A DNA stretch of 55,385 nt, taken from CAZTAR01 sp043813895. GTDB taxonomy: Bacteria > Planctomycetota > Phycisphaerae > UBA1845 > UTPLA1. Positions 45,473 to 52,230 of the stretch are shown here, piece after piece. Below the pieces are notes generated by a model, which ran no database searches, had not been told where the DNA came from, and saw nothing but the letters and a program-made list of their open reading frames with translations. The position numbers and the translations under genes are program-made. Numbering within the stretch: position 1 is the first letter of the stretch; every line of letters begins with the position of its first letter. The stretch is from positions 1 through 55,385 of the forward strand of contig JBDRKQ010000106.1 in the NCBI GenBank assembly GCA_043813895.1, written 5' to 3'.

Positions 45473-45559
45473 GAGCCACGGGCTTCAGCCCGCGCGGCCA
45501 TCCGAAGCTGCGAGCGTCTTCGCGCCGTGAGCGACTGCGCGACCTGAAGTCCGCGGCTC
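45473..45559. repeat. MITE-like element, copy B (87 bp, 16-bp terminal inverted repeats)
   Basis: Ends 45473-45488 and 45544-45559 are inverted repeats with two mismatches. The right end is the exact reverse complement of the left end of copy A (11749-11764); the inner bases are unrelated. It lies between the isomerase-like gene and the lon promoter. Confidence 0.65.
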
Positions 45560-45597
45560 ATCTGCCGTGCGCTGCACTGCCAACGCCCCCTCGACAA

Positions 45598-45626
45598 TTG
45601 ACCCTCGATCCGTGGAGGGCTAGACT
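45598..45626 (+). promoter_or_regulatory. Sigma70-like promoter candidate for lon
   Basis: TTGACC (45598-45603), exactly 17 bases, then TAGACT (45621-45626). The spacer contains CCCTC...GAGGG, a small inverted repeat. The lon ATG is 80 bases downstream. No clear heat-shock (CIRCE) element is seen. Confidence 0.55.
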
Positions 45627-45705
45627 CACCCGTCGTTTGGCAGGCTCCCTTGACGAACCTGAACATCAACCTCCGGCAACACGCCGCCCGTCCAAGGACC
45701 TCCTG

Positions 45706-48183
45706 ATGATTGATCACTCGGACGAAGATGCTGATCTCGCCCACGCGCAGGGCGAGAACAACGAAACAGAGAACACCAAGGCAGAGAGCGCCGAGGTAGA
45801 GATCTCCGAGACAGAGGGCATCACGCCCGCGCCCGTGAAGGCGGGTGAAACAGAGGACAAGCCGCCGATCCCTGAGAAGCTGCCGCTCCTTCCCGTCCGA
45901 GACACCGTGATCTTCCCCGGCACGATCGTGCCGCTCAACATCGGGCGGGAAAAGTCGAAGCTGCTCGTTGCGGAAGTCGTCGCTGGCAACAGCCTGTTGG
46001 GCGTCGTCGCCCAGCGGCACGCCGAAATCGAGGACCCGGGGCTCAGCGATATCTACCGCGTCGGCACGGTGGTGAGCATCCTGAAGGTGCTTCCGCTCAG
46101 CGAGGGAAACCAGTCGATCATCGTTCACGGGCTGACGCGATTCGGCATTGAGGACTTAACGCAGACGGAGCCGTTTCTCATTGCACGCGCCCACCCGCGG
46201 GAGGACACCTTCCAAGAATCGAAGGAACTCGATGCGCTCGTGGAAACGGCGAAGCGCCAGGCTGCAAGGGTGATCGAGCTGACGCCGGGTGTGCCCGACG
46301 AAGCAATCAGCATCCTCCACAACATTGAGAAGCCGAGTTCCGTATCCGACTTCCTTTCCGCGAACCTCTCGCTCGACCTGATCAAGCGTCAGGAACTTTT
46401 GGAAACTTTCAATATTCCCGATCGGTTGCGCAAGATCAACGAAGCCCTCGCCGGACAGCTCGACATCCTGGAGCTCTCCCAGAAGATCCACACCCAGGTC
46501 AAAAGCCGCATCGACAAGTCGCAGCGAGAGTACTACCTGCACGAGCAACTTCAGGCGATCCAGAAGGAACTTGGCGGCGCCGACGGCCACGGCGCCGATA
46601 TCCAGGAGCTCCAAGAAGCGATCGCCAAGGCCCATATGCCCGAAGCGGTCGAAAAGGAGGCGCAACGCGAACTCGATCGGCTTCGACGCATTCACCATTC
46701 CTCGCCCGAGTACAGCGGCGGCGTCGACTACCTCCACTGGCTCTGCGAAATCCCCTGGTCCGTTACCACCGAAGACAACCTCGACATCGACCGCGCGGAA
46801 GAAATCCTGAACGACGATCACTACGGGCTGGAGAAGGTCAAGAAACGCATCCTCGAATCCCTCGCCGTCCGCAAGCTTAACCCCTCGGGGCGCGGTCCGA
46901 TTCTCTGTTTCGCCGGGCCGCCGGGCGTCGGCAAAACATCGCTCGGCCAATCGATCGCCCGGGCGCTGGGGCGGAAGTTCATCCGGATGTCCGTCGGCGG
47001 CGTTCGCGACGAGGCAGACATACGCGGGCATCGCCGCACGTACATCGGGGCCTTGCCCGGCCGCGTGATGCAGGAGATTCGCAAGGCCGGCGCGAACAAT
47101 CCCGTCTTCATGATCGACGAGGTGGACAAGATCGGCGCGGACTTCCGCGGCGACCCGTCGTCCGCCCTGCTGGAGGTACTGGACCCGGAGCAGAACAATT
47201 CGTTCCAGGACCACTATCTTGACGTGCCGTTCGACCTGTCGCGCGTCATGTTCATCTGTACCGCGAACTACATGGAGACGGTCCCGCCGGCGCTGCGCGA
47301 CAGGATGGAAGTGATCGACATCCCCGGCTATACGCGGCTCGACAAGCTGCAAATCGCGAAGAAGTACCTCGTGCCGCGCCGGCGCAAGGAGGCAGGCCTC
47401 AAAATCCGACAGCTCCGAATCGCGGACGAGGCGATTCGGACGATCATCGAGTCATACACCGCGGAGGCCGGCGTGCGAAACCTCGAACGCGAGATCGGCG
47501 CCGTCGCGCGCGGGATCGCCGCAAAAGTCGCACGCAGACGAAAGCACCCCACGACCATTCGGAAAGCCGACCTGAACGCCTACCTCGGGCCGATCAAGCA
47601 CGAGCCCGAACTCGCCCTGCGAACCAGCCTCCCCGGCGTCGTCACGGGCCTGGCCTGGACCCCCGCGGGCGGAGAAATCCTCTTCGTCGAGGCGACGAGC
47701 ATGCCCGGCAAGGGCAACCTGCAACTCACCGGGCAGCTCGGCGACGTGATGAAAGAGAGCGTCCAGGCGGCCTACAGCGTCGTCCGCGCCAACGCGGAGA
47801 AGTACAAGCTGGATGACAAGACCCTGGCACGCCTTGACATCCACATCCACGTCCCCGCCGGCGCGATCCCCAAGGACGGCCCGTCGGCAGGCGTCGCCAT
47901 GTTCACCGCGCTCGTCTCCCTGCTGACCAATCGCGCCTGCCGCGCCAACATCGCCATGACCGGCGAGATCACCCTCCGCGGCCTCGTCCTGCCCATCGGC
48001 GGATTGAAAGAAAAAGCCCTCGCCGCCCACCGCGCCGGCATCAAGACGATCATCATCCCCGACCGAAACAAGAAGGATCTCGTCGAGATTCCCGCCGAAA
48101 TCCGCAAGCAGATCAAGTTCGTACCAGTCAAAACAGTGGACGCCGTTCTCAAACGCGCGCTGGAACCGGCTGCAAAGAAGTAA
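45706..48183 (+). CDS. lon: ATP-dependent Lon protease
   Basis: Cytoplasmic AAA+ serine protease that degrades damaged and regulatory proteins. 825 residues. An acidic N-terminal tail (about 1-55, Glu-rich) precedes the substrate-binding domain LPLLPVRDTVIFPGT. The AAA+ module carries Walker A GPPGVGKTS (404-412) and Walker B FMIDEVDK, and the protease domain has the catalytic Ser727 in KDGPSAGVAMF and Lys770 in GGLKEKALAAHRAG, 43 residues apart as in E. coli. The ATG at 45706 has AAGGACC 8 bases upstream; the frame is open much further upstream, but that region holds the repeat and the promoter. The acidic extension is longer than in E. coli Lon (784). Confidence 0.97.
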   Translation: MIDHSDEDADLAHAQGENNETENTKAESAEVEISETEGITPAPVKAGETEDKPPIPEKLPLLPVRDTVIFPGTIVPLNIGREKSKLLVAEVVAGNSLLGVVAQRHAEIEDPGLSDIYRVGTVVSILKVLPLSEGNQSIIVHGLTRFGIEDLTQTEPFLIARAHPREDTFQESKELDALVETAKRQAARVIELTPGVPDEAISILHNIEKPSSVSDFLSANLSLDLIKRQELLETFNIPDRLRKINEALAGQLDILELSQKIHTQVKSRIDKSQREYYLHEQLQAIQKELGGADGHGADIQELQEAIAKAHMPEAVEKEAQRELDRLRRIHHSSPEYSGGVDYLHWLCEIPWSVTTEDNLDIDRAEEILNDDHYGLEKVKKRILESLAVRKLNPSGRGPILCFAGPPGVGKTSLGQSIARALGRKFIRMSVGGVRDEADIRGHRRTYIGALPGRVMQEIRKAGANNPVFMIDEVDKIGADFRGDPSSALLEVLDPEQNNSFQDHYLDVPFDLSRVMFICTANYMETVPPALRDRMEVIDIPGYTRLDKLQIAKKYLVPRRRKEAGLKIRQLRIADEAIRTIIESYTAEAGVRNLEREIGAVARGIAAKVARRRKHPTTIRKADLNAYLGPIKHEPELALRTSLPGVVTGLAWTPAGGEILFVEATSMPGKGNLQLTGQLGDVMKESVQAAYSVVRANAEKYKLDDKTLARLDIHIHVPAGAIPKDGPSAGVAMFTALVSLLTNRACRANIAMTGEITLRGLVLPIGGLKEKALAAHRAGIKTIIIPDRNKKDLVEIPAEIRKQIKFVPVKTVDAVLKRALEPAAKK

Positions 48184-48255
48184 GGCATCTCACGACCTCA
48201 ACGCCCAATGGGAAGACGCCGTCGATTCGCAAGCGGAGTGGCCCCGTAGCGTCAG

Positions 48256-48279
48256 AATTTCACCGGAAAAAGTGAAATT
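48256..48279. repeat. Hairpin and short tandem repeats downstream of lon
   Basis: Perfect arms AATTTCAC/GTGAAATT with an 8-base loop, 73 bases after the lon stop. It may end lon transcripts but lacks a T-run. It runs into 10-base tandem units TTTGCCGGCA (48278-48310, imperfect). A similar GAAAAAGTG-AA plus tandem AAACGCCCGC stretch recurs at 48643-48675, so the 93-bp array is bracketed by related sequence in the same orientation. Confidence 0.5.
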
Positions 48280-48349
48280 TGCCGGCATTTGCCGGTATTT
48301 GTTTGCCGGTCAGGTGTTGCTCCGTCGCAGAAGTCCCCTTTTGGCAAAC

Positions 48350-48569
48350 ACGGGTCAACAAGTTGACCCATGCCACCCCGCCGTGGTTGTGTTCGCCACC
48401 TCATCGCCTCCCCCACCTCCAAAGGAGATGGGCCACCCGACCACGGGTCAACAAGTTGACCCATGCCACCCCGCCGCGGTTGTGTTCGCCACCTGATCGC
48501 CTCCCCCACCTCCAAAGGAGATGGGCCACCCGACCACGGGTCAACAAGTTGACCCATGCCACCACGCGA
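48350..48569. repeat. 93-bp tandem repeat array (about 2.4 copies)
   Basis: Units start at 48350, 48443 and 48536 (third partial, about 34 bases). Copies 1 and 2 differ at only a few bases. Each unit holds the hairpin GGGTCAAC-AA-GTTGACCC and a second imperfect hairpin CCCACCTCC-AAA-GGAGATGGG. The period is 31 codons, so both strands show open frames of repeating peptides, which I regard as incidental. Piece CCCATGCCACC also occurs, inverted, at 34610-34620. Confidence 0.9.
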
Positions 48570-48901
48570 GCTTTTTTTATTTTGCCGGCCGGGCAAGGTG
48601 AGCTTGTGTTCGTCATGCTTGTGTGGCTCCGAGTTTGCAGCAGAAAAAGTGTAAACGCCCGCAAACGCCCGCAAAGTCTTTGGACCTCGGTGTCGTTTGT
48701 TTGGGTGCGGTTGTATCGGGTCCGTTAGTGAGTCGTGCTCAGCGCTTCGGGATTTTGGGGTGTTTTTCTTGTTTGGCTTCGTGGAGAACGCCGCTCAAGT
48801 GCAGTTGCTCCCAGAGGTCGAAACCTACGGTTCTTCCTCGCTATCCAGGCGAAGGGTCAGTTCGTCTGATCATTGTAAGTGTTCGTGGTCTGTTGGTTTA
48901 T

Positions 48902-48948
48902 AGCGGGCGAAGGGAATCGAGCCCTCGACGTCCAGCCTGGGAATCTGG
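48902..48948 (-). pseudogene. Displaced 3' part of tRNA-Gly(CCC), putative attachment site
   Basis: Read on the minus strand from 48948, the segment gives an anticodon stem-loop CCAGATTCCCAGGCTGG (anticodon CCC), a variable loop, the T-arm GAGGG-CTCGATT-CCCTT and the 3' acceptor strand CGCCCGC plus discriminator T. From memory this is very like bacterial tRNA-Gly(CCC), whose 5' acceptor would be GCGGGCG. The 5' half (acceptor and D-arm) is absent: the 60 bases upstream on this strand contain neither. The innermost anticodon-stem pair is mismatched (A-G). Such 3' fragments usually mark the far end of an element integrated at a tRNA gene. Confidence 0.7.
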
Positions 48949-49431
48949 CAAAGCTCCTCTTTACTCAACAAGTTGCTTTGGGCGAGGGTGTTGCGGAACT
49001 GCTACAGCCGGCTCACTGGCGGTCAGGCGGCCCGATGGTGATCGTACTCTGGATTGGCAGCGGATCCGGTCCGGGGGCAAGTCAGTACGTCCGTTGATAT
49101 CTGCCTTTTTGGCCTTACCCGCTGTTGGAGCGGAGGCATGGCAGGCAGTCCATGCACCATGCCCGCAGTGCCCGCGCGTGTATCGTTTCTCGGAGGGTTC
49201 AGATAGGGCGACGGGACGCATGGCATCCCTTGACGATCAGAAGGGGAAAAAAGAGAAACGGCAGACACACCAGGGGGAGCGCTACAATGGCGGCATATGT
49301 CCCGGCGGCGTAGTCGGGCAGGGTCACACGGACAACTCTGATCTGCAACAGATGATGGCGTGTGCCAATCACAAGGAAAGAAACAGTAGATTGTGACCGT
49401 CGCGGTTGGGGACTTTGCTCTGGGTCGATAA

Positions 49432-49448
49432 TTCCAGATGTTCTGGAA
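49432..49448. promoter_or_regulatory. Operator-like palindrome upstream of the PEP-CTERM gene
   Basis: TTCCAGA-TGT-TCTGGAA is a perfect inverted repeat with 7-base arms, 59 bases before the ATG. It overlaps a second imperfect one, TGTTCTGGAA/TTCCGAACA (49439-49458). Nearby GTTC direct repeats are spaced by 6, not the 7 of known LexA boxes, so the binding protein is unknown. Confidence 0.5.
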
Positions 49449-49507
49449 TGTTCCGAACAGGCAATCGCCACCTGCGGGTCGATGGACAAACGACAAGGAG
49501 CTTGACA

Positions 49508-50578
49508 ATGAAGAAGATCGTAGTTTTGGCCGCAATGTCGGCTGTGTTACTTTTCGCCAGTGCGGGGTACGCCAGTCAGTTCCCCACTCTGGATCCGGGC
49601 TATGGGCAGCAGATATACACCGGCCCGTTGGTGGGCGGACCAGGCATGGCTTGGACCAGTGGTGGCAACCTCTTGACCAGAAACGGATTCGACATACTCG
49701 AATACAGTTTGACGCAAGATGCGAGTCACCAAGGGACTCCCATTCATAGTTCAATTGCGACGCATACCGTTTCCGGTCTCAGCAGTACTGGTTACGGAAT
49801 GGTGAGCGGGTTGGACGGGTACATTTACACCACAACCGGTGCCGGACTCCAGCGGTTTAACCCGAACAACTGGGCGGCTCCAGCGCAATCCCTGGCGGGA
49901 ACCGTCGGCGGCGCGGGGTATGGCATTACTGTTCTTCCCGATGGCCGCATTGCCTACTCTGACGGTTCGGGTTCCAGCAGTGTGTATATCTACAATCCGT
50001 CAAGTGGCACGAATTCGTGGATCTATACCGCGGGTTTTCTAATTGACGACATAGAGGCCAGTGCAACAGGCGAGATCGCCTTGGCCGGCCAAAGCAACAG
50101 CAGCATCGCCATAATCGACAGCTCAGGCACTTTGGTCAATTCCTTCTTAACCGCGCACTATCCAGACGGTCTGGCCTTTGGCGATGGGGCGATGTCTTCC
50201 GCGCTTTTCGCCAACAACAACGATGGCACGATTACCCGCTACGTGCTGGGGGCGGGCTATTCGGGTATTCCTGCGGTAACGGATATTGCTGTCGGGAGCG
50301 GCGCCTATGGCGACCTGGCTTCCGTAGGTCCGGATTGCGCATTTTATGTCACGCAGTTCGACAACGGCGGTTATCACGGTTCTACCCCAGGGGTGGGGAC
50401 GCATTGGGACAATGGCGTCACCAATAACGAGCCCTCTATCATCCGCATTGCTGCCATAGGGACGGATGGGAATGAGATCTGTGGGTTTCACTATATGCCG
50501 GAACCGTCCTCGCTGGCGCTCTTGGGCTTGGGCGGGCTGGCGATGCTGAGGCGGAAGCGTCCAGTAGCCTGTGCATAG
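49508..50578 (+). CDS. PEP-CTERM sorted exported protein, beta-propeller-like
   Basis: 356 residues. Signal peptide MKKIVVLAAMSAVLLFASAGYA, then a Gly/Ser/Thr-rich body with repeating segments (YGMVSGLDGYIYTTTGAGLQ, YGITVLPDGRIAYSDGSG, LIDDIEASATGEIALAGQ) that resemble blades of an NHL/SMP-30-like propeller. The C-terminus is a textbook PEP-CTERM signal: PEPSSLALLGLGGLAML followed by RRKR, which directs exosortase-dependent sorting to the outer surface, often in exopolysaccharide-producing bacteria. AAGGAG lies 7 bases before the ATG. No exosortase gene is in the window. The operator-like palindrome upstream suggests specific regulation. Confidence 0.88.
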   Translation: MKKIVVLAAMSAVLLFASAGYASQFPTLDPGYGQQIYTGPLVGGPGMAWTSGGNLLTRNGFDILEYSLTQDASHQGTPIHSSIATHTVSGLSSTGYGMVSGLDGYIYTTTGAGLQRFNPNNWAAPAQSLAGTVGGAGYGITVLPDGRIAYSDGSGSSSVYIYNPSSGTNSWIYTAGFLIDDIEASATGEIALAGQSNSSIAIIDSSGTLVNSFLTAHYPDGLAFGDGAMSSALFANNNDGTITRYVLGAGYSGIPAVTDIAVGSGAYGDLASVGPDCAFYVTQFDNGGYHGSTPGVGTHWDNGVTNNEPSIIRIAAIGTDGNEICGFHYMPEPSSLALLGLGGLAMLRRKRPVACA

Positions 50579-50688
50579 AGCAAGGCGTGAGAAAGGACAC
50601 CCATTCAACGGGGAGGGAGGGCGAGAGTCCATCCATTAGAGGCCGCCTGGATCCAGGTAGCTGCGCCACGCCGGGTGGCGTGCTTTCA

Positions 50689-50715
50689 CGCGATCCCGAA
50701 CGCGTCGGGATCGTG
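50689..50715. repeat. Variable-stem hairpin repeat, copy 1
   Basis: Stem CGCGATCCCGA/TCGGGATCGTG (11 pairs, one wobble), loop of 5. It is flanked by GCTTTCA on the left and GGTAAGCG on the right. The flanks match copy 2 at 51554-51568 but the stem sequence is different, so pairing has been kept while sequence changed. Confidence 0.55.
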
Positions 50716-50725
50716 GGTAAGCGCG

Positions 50726-51127
50726 TCACCCGTCCCTCGTAAAGTCCACAGACGGCATAACAGCACTCGCTCTCCGCGGTCGTTTCGCGTATCGAGAGTC
50801 CTTACGAACCGCGCCTCTCGTCGGGTCGCATTCGCCGTCCGCGCGATAGTCGAACCGTCCGAGGCAGGGCTTAATGTCCAACAGCGGTGTGCCGTCCAGG
50901 ATGTCGACGTCTTCGAGGTGTAGCACGTTCGCCTCGCGCTTCACGAGTCGGACCACGCTGACGCCGATCGGGTTCGGTCGGCAGGGCGCCCACGTGGCAA
51001 AGCCGCCGCGGTTGGCATCGTCGAGAATGGGCTTTACAGTCAGTCGCGGCGGACAGGCCCGGAGCAGCCAGAAGATCAGATGAATGTGTGAGAATCCGTC
51101 GAGATCACGCAGTCTGAAGGACCGGAT
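50726..51127 (-). pseudogene. 5'-truncated TrmO/TsaA-family tRNA methyltransferase remnant
   Basis: Open frame without a usable start. It begins after a TGA at 51128-51130 and reads LRDLDGFSHIHLIFWL, then RPNPIGVSVVRLV, VLHLEDVDILDGTPLLDIKP and GRFD, the conserved core and C-terminal half of TrmO (tRNA N6-threonylcarbamoyladenosine methyltransferase, UPF0066). The N-terminal roughly 60 residues that open the family fold are not found in any upstream minus frame. The first possible start (GTG at 50956) would leave only 76 residues and remove most of the core. I infer a decayed or truncated copy; two variable-stem hairpin repeats lie on its two sides. Confidence 0.75.
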
Positions 51128-51614
51128 TCATGCAACGATAGGGTTGATCGACAGCCTGATTGGCGAGGGCGCCAGAATCGTCTGTCTATCTCGTGTTTGG
51201 TGGCGCGTCACGGTCGCGTGAGCACCCGGAAAAAGCGAGCTTATCCGTGCAACTCCCGGGGAGAATGCTGAACGACCTTACTGAATGCGTCACCGGCGCC
51301 ATCGCGCAGAGCGGGCCCTGCGAAACTCGACGGGGCCTTGCTCGGAGATTGCGCTCGCACACGAAAGGTGCATGCCCCGCGGAAGCAATCGCACTTTCTC
51401 CAGAAAATCTTTCCGACCTAGCTCGCGACCGCCCAAGGACATAACCGGTCCGTACCCCCAAATCTCCGAAGCCCGATTTGCCCCGCGCCGATTCCCGACC
51501 TACGTTGAATTGAAGGACACGGATTTACAGGCGTGACGGGCGCCACGCTTTCACGCGACGGAGTCGCGGGCAAGCGGCCATGTGTGCCTTCTGCTGTCAG
51601 AAAAGGAGCGAATC
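51128..51614. other. Intergenic region with no recognised gene
   Basis: Contains the second variable-stem hairpin repeat (51554-51568) and the ribosome site of the next gene. Overlapping open frames near 51160-51461 on both strands match nothing known to me and lack ribosome sites. Confidence 0.5.
51554..51568. repeat. Variable-stem hairpin repeat, copy 2
   Basis: Perfect stem CGCGAC-GGA-GTCGCG, flanked by GCTTTCA and GGCAAGCG as in copy 1 (50689-50715). Confidence 0.55.
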
Positions 51615-52163
51615 ATGAAAGACAACGAGGCAACCTGTGCGATATTGCGAGAGCCGGTGGATATTCCGAATGTCATCGACGACGAAGGCAGGAAGCTCCG
51701 TTTGAAGGCCGAGCATCGGCTGCTGAAACGCATCATCGCCGACCTCGACAACGGCGTCGAGGATAAGGCGATCTCGCCCGAGCAGGTCTGCAAATACCTC
51801 CAGGGCTATTGTGAACTGAAGAAGCAGGATGCCGTCCGCGAGAAAAACGTCGTTGCATTACGCGTTGCAAGTGTCAAGCCGATGGCACGCACAACGGCCG
51901 TGGGCACGAAGCAGCCCGACAGCGGAGTCCGACAGCCAGCGCCGTATGGCAAAAAGGACGACGGCACGCCCTATACCCACGCGGAGTTCCGCGCAGTGCT
52001 TGCCCGCTCGGTTCGGGACATCTACGGCCTCTCCACGCCCGATGTGACGACAGCCAACGCCGCATTGCCGGTAGACGCGCGGCCGAAGTCAGACCGTGGC
52101 ACATGCGTCTCGCCTGTGTCCCCACCGCCTGGGTCTGCATCATCCTTGCCATTGCCGCCCTGA
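51615..52163 (+). CDS. Unrecognised protein, 182 residues
   Basis: I do not recognise a family. The start is well supported: AAAAGGAG six bases before the ATG. The first 90 residues are charged and helical (EGRKLRLKAEHRLLKRIIADLD, EQVCKYLQGYCELKKQDAVREK), the rest is Pro/Ser/Thr-rich with a segment YTHAEFRAVLARSVRDIYGL. No signal peptide, no membrane helix. A small DNA- or protein-binding accessory protein is possible; nothing proves it. It is convergent with the interrupted DUF1573 gene, 67 bp away, and lies in the repeat-rich stretch next to the trmO-like remnant, so it may be laterally acquired. Confidence 0.6.
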   Translation: MKDNEATCAILREPVDIPNVIDDEGRKLRLKAEHRLLKRIIADLDNGVEDKAISPEQVCKYLQGYCELKKQDAVREKNVVALRVASVKPMARTTAVGTKQPDSGVRQPAPYGKKDDGTPYTHAEFRAVLARSVRDIYGLSTPDVTTANAALPVDARPKSDRGTCVSPVSPPPGSASSLPLPP

Positions 52164-52230
52164 TCAACTTCCTTCAGGCTTGCCAGCGCTCTCTGTCGGG
52201 GCTGGCCTCGCCCGTGTGTGAGCTTCCGTG

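Larger units (their letters stand above)
48570..49507. other. Gene-poor region with tRNA remnant, before the PEP-CTERM gene
   Basis: No intact gene recognised. It contains a T-rich run near 48571-48584, the second GAAAAAGTG/tandem stretch (48643-48675), the tRNA-Gly 3' fragment (48902-48948) and an operator-like palindrome (49432-49448). Open frames here are short and contradictory between strands. Confidence 0.55.

Noticed and set aside
48350..48569. CRISPR array
   Set aside because: The unit is 93 bp, copied in full with no unique spacers, and there are no cas genes in the window.
48252..48674. Protein-coding gene with 31-residue repeats
   Set aside because: The open frame is explained by a tandem repeat whose period is a multiple of three; both strands are open and no ribosome site precedes a start.
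48739..48948. Circularly permuted tmRNA on the minus strand
   Set aside because: A GGTTTCGAC lies downstream of a tRNA-like T-arm on the minus strand, but the acceptor strands do not pair, there is no tag-peptide frame, and the T-arm with its anticodon loop fits tRNA-Gly(CCC) much better.
49432..49458. LexA box upstream of the PEP-CTERM gene
   Set aside because: GTTC repeats are spaced by 6 rather than 7 bases and lie within stronger palindromes; not enough to name the protein.
51160..51461. Short open frames on both strands left of the 182-residue gene
   Set aside because: No ribosome site, no family similarity, and conflicting strands.
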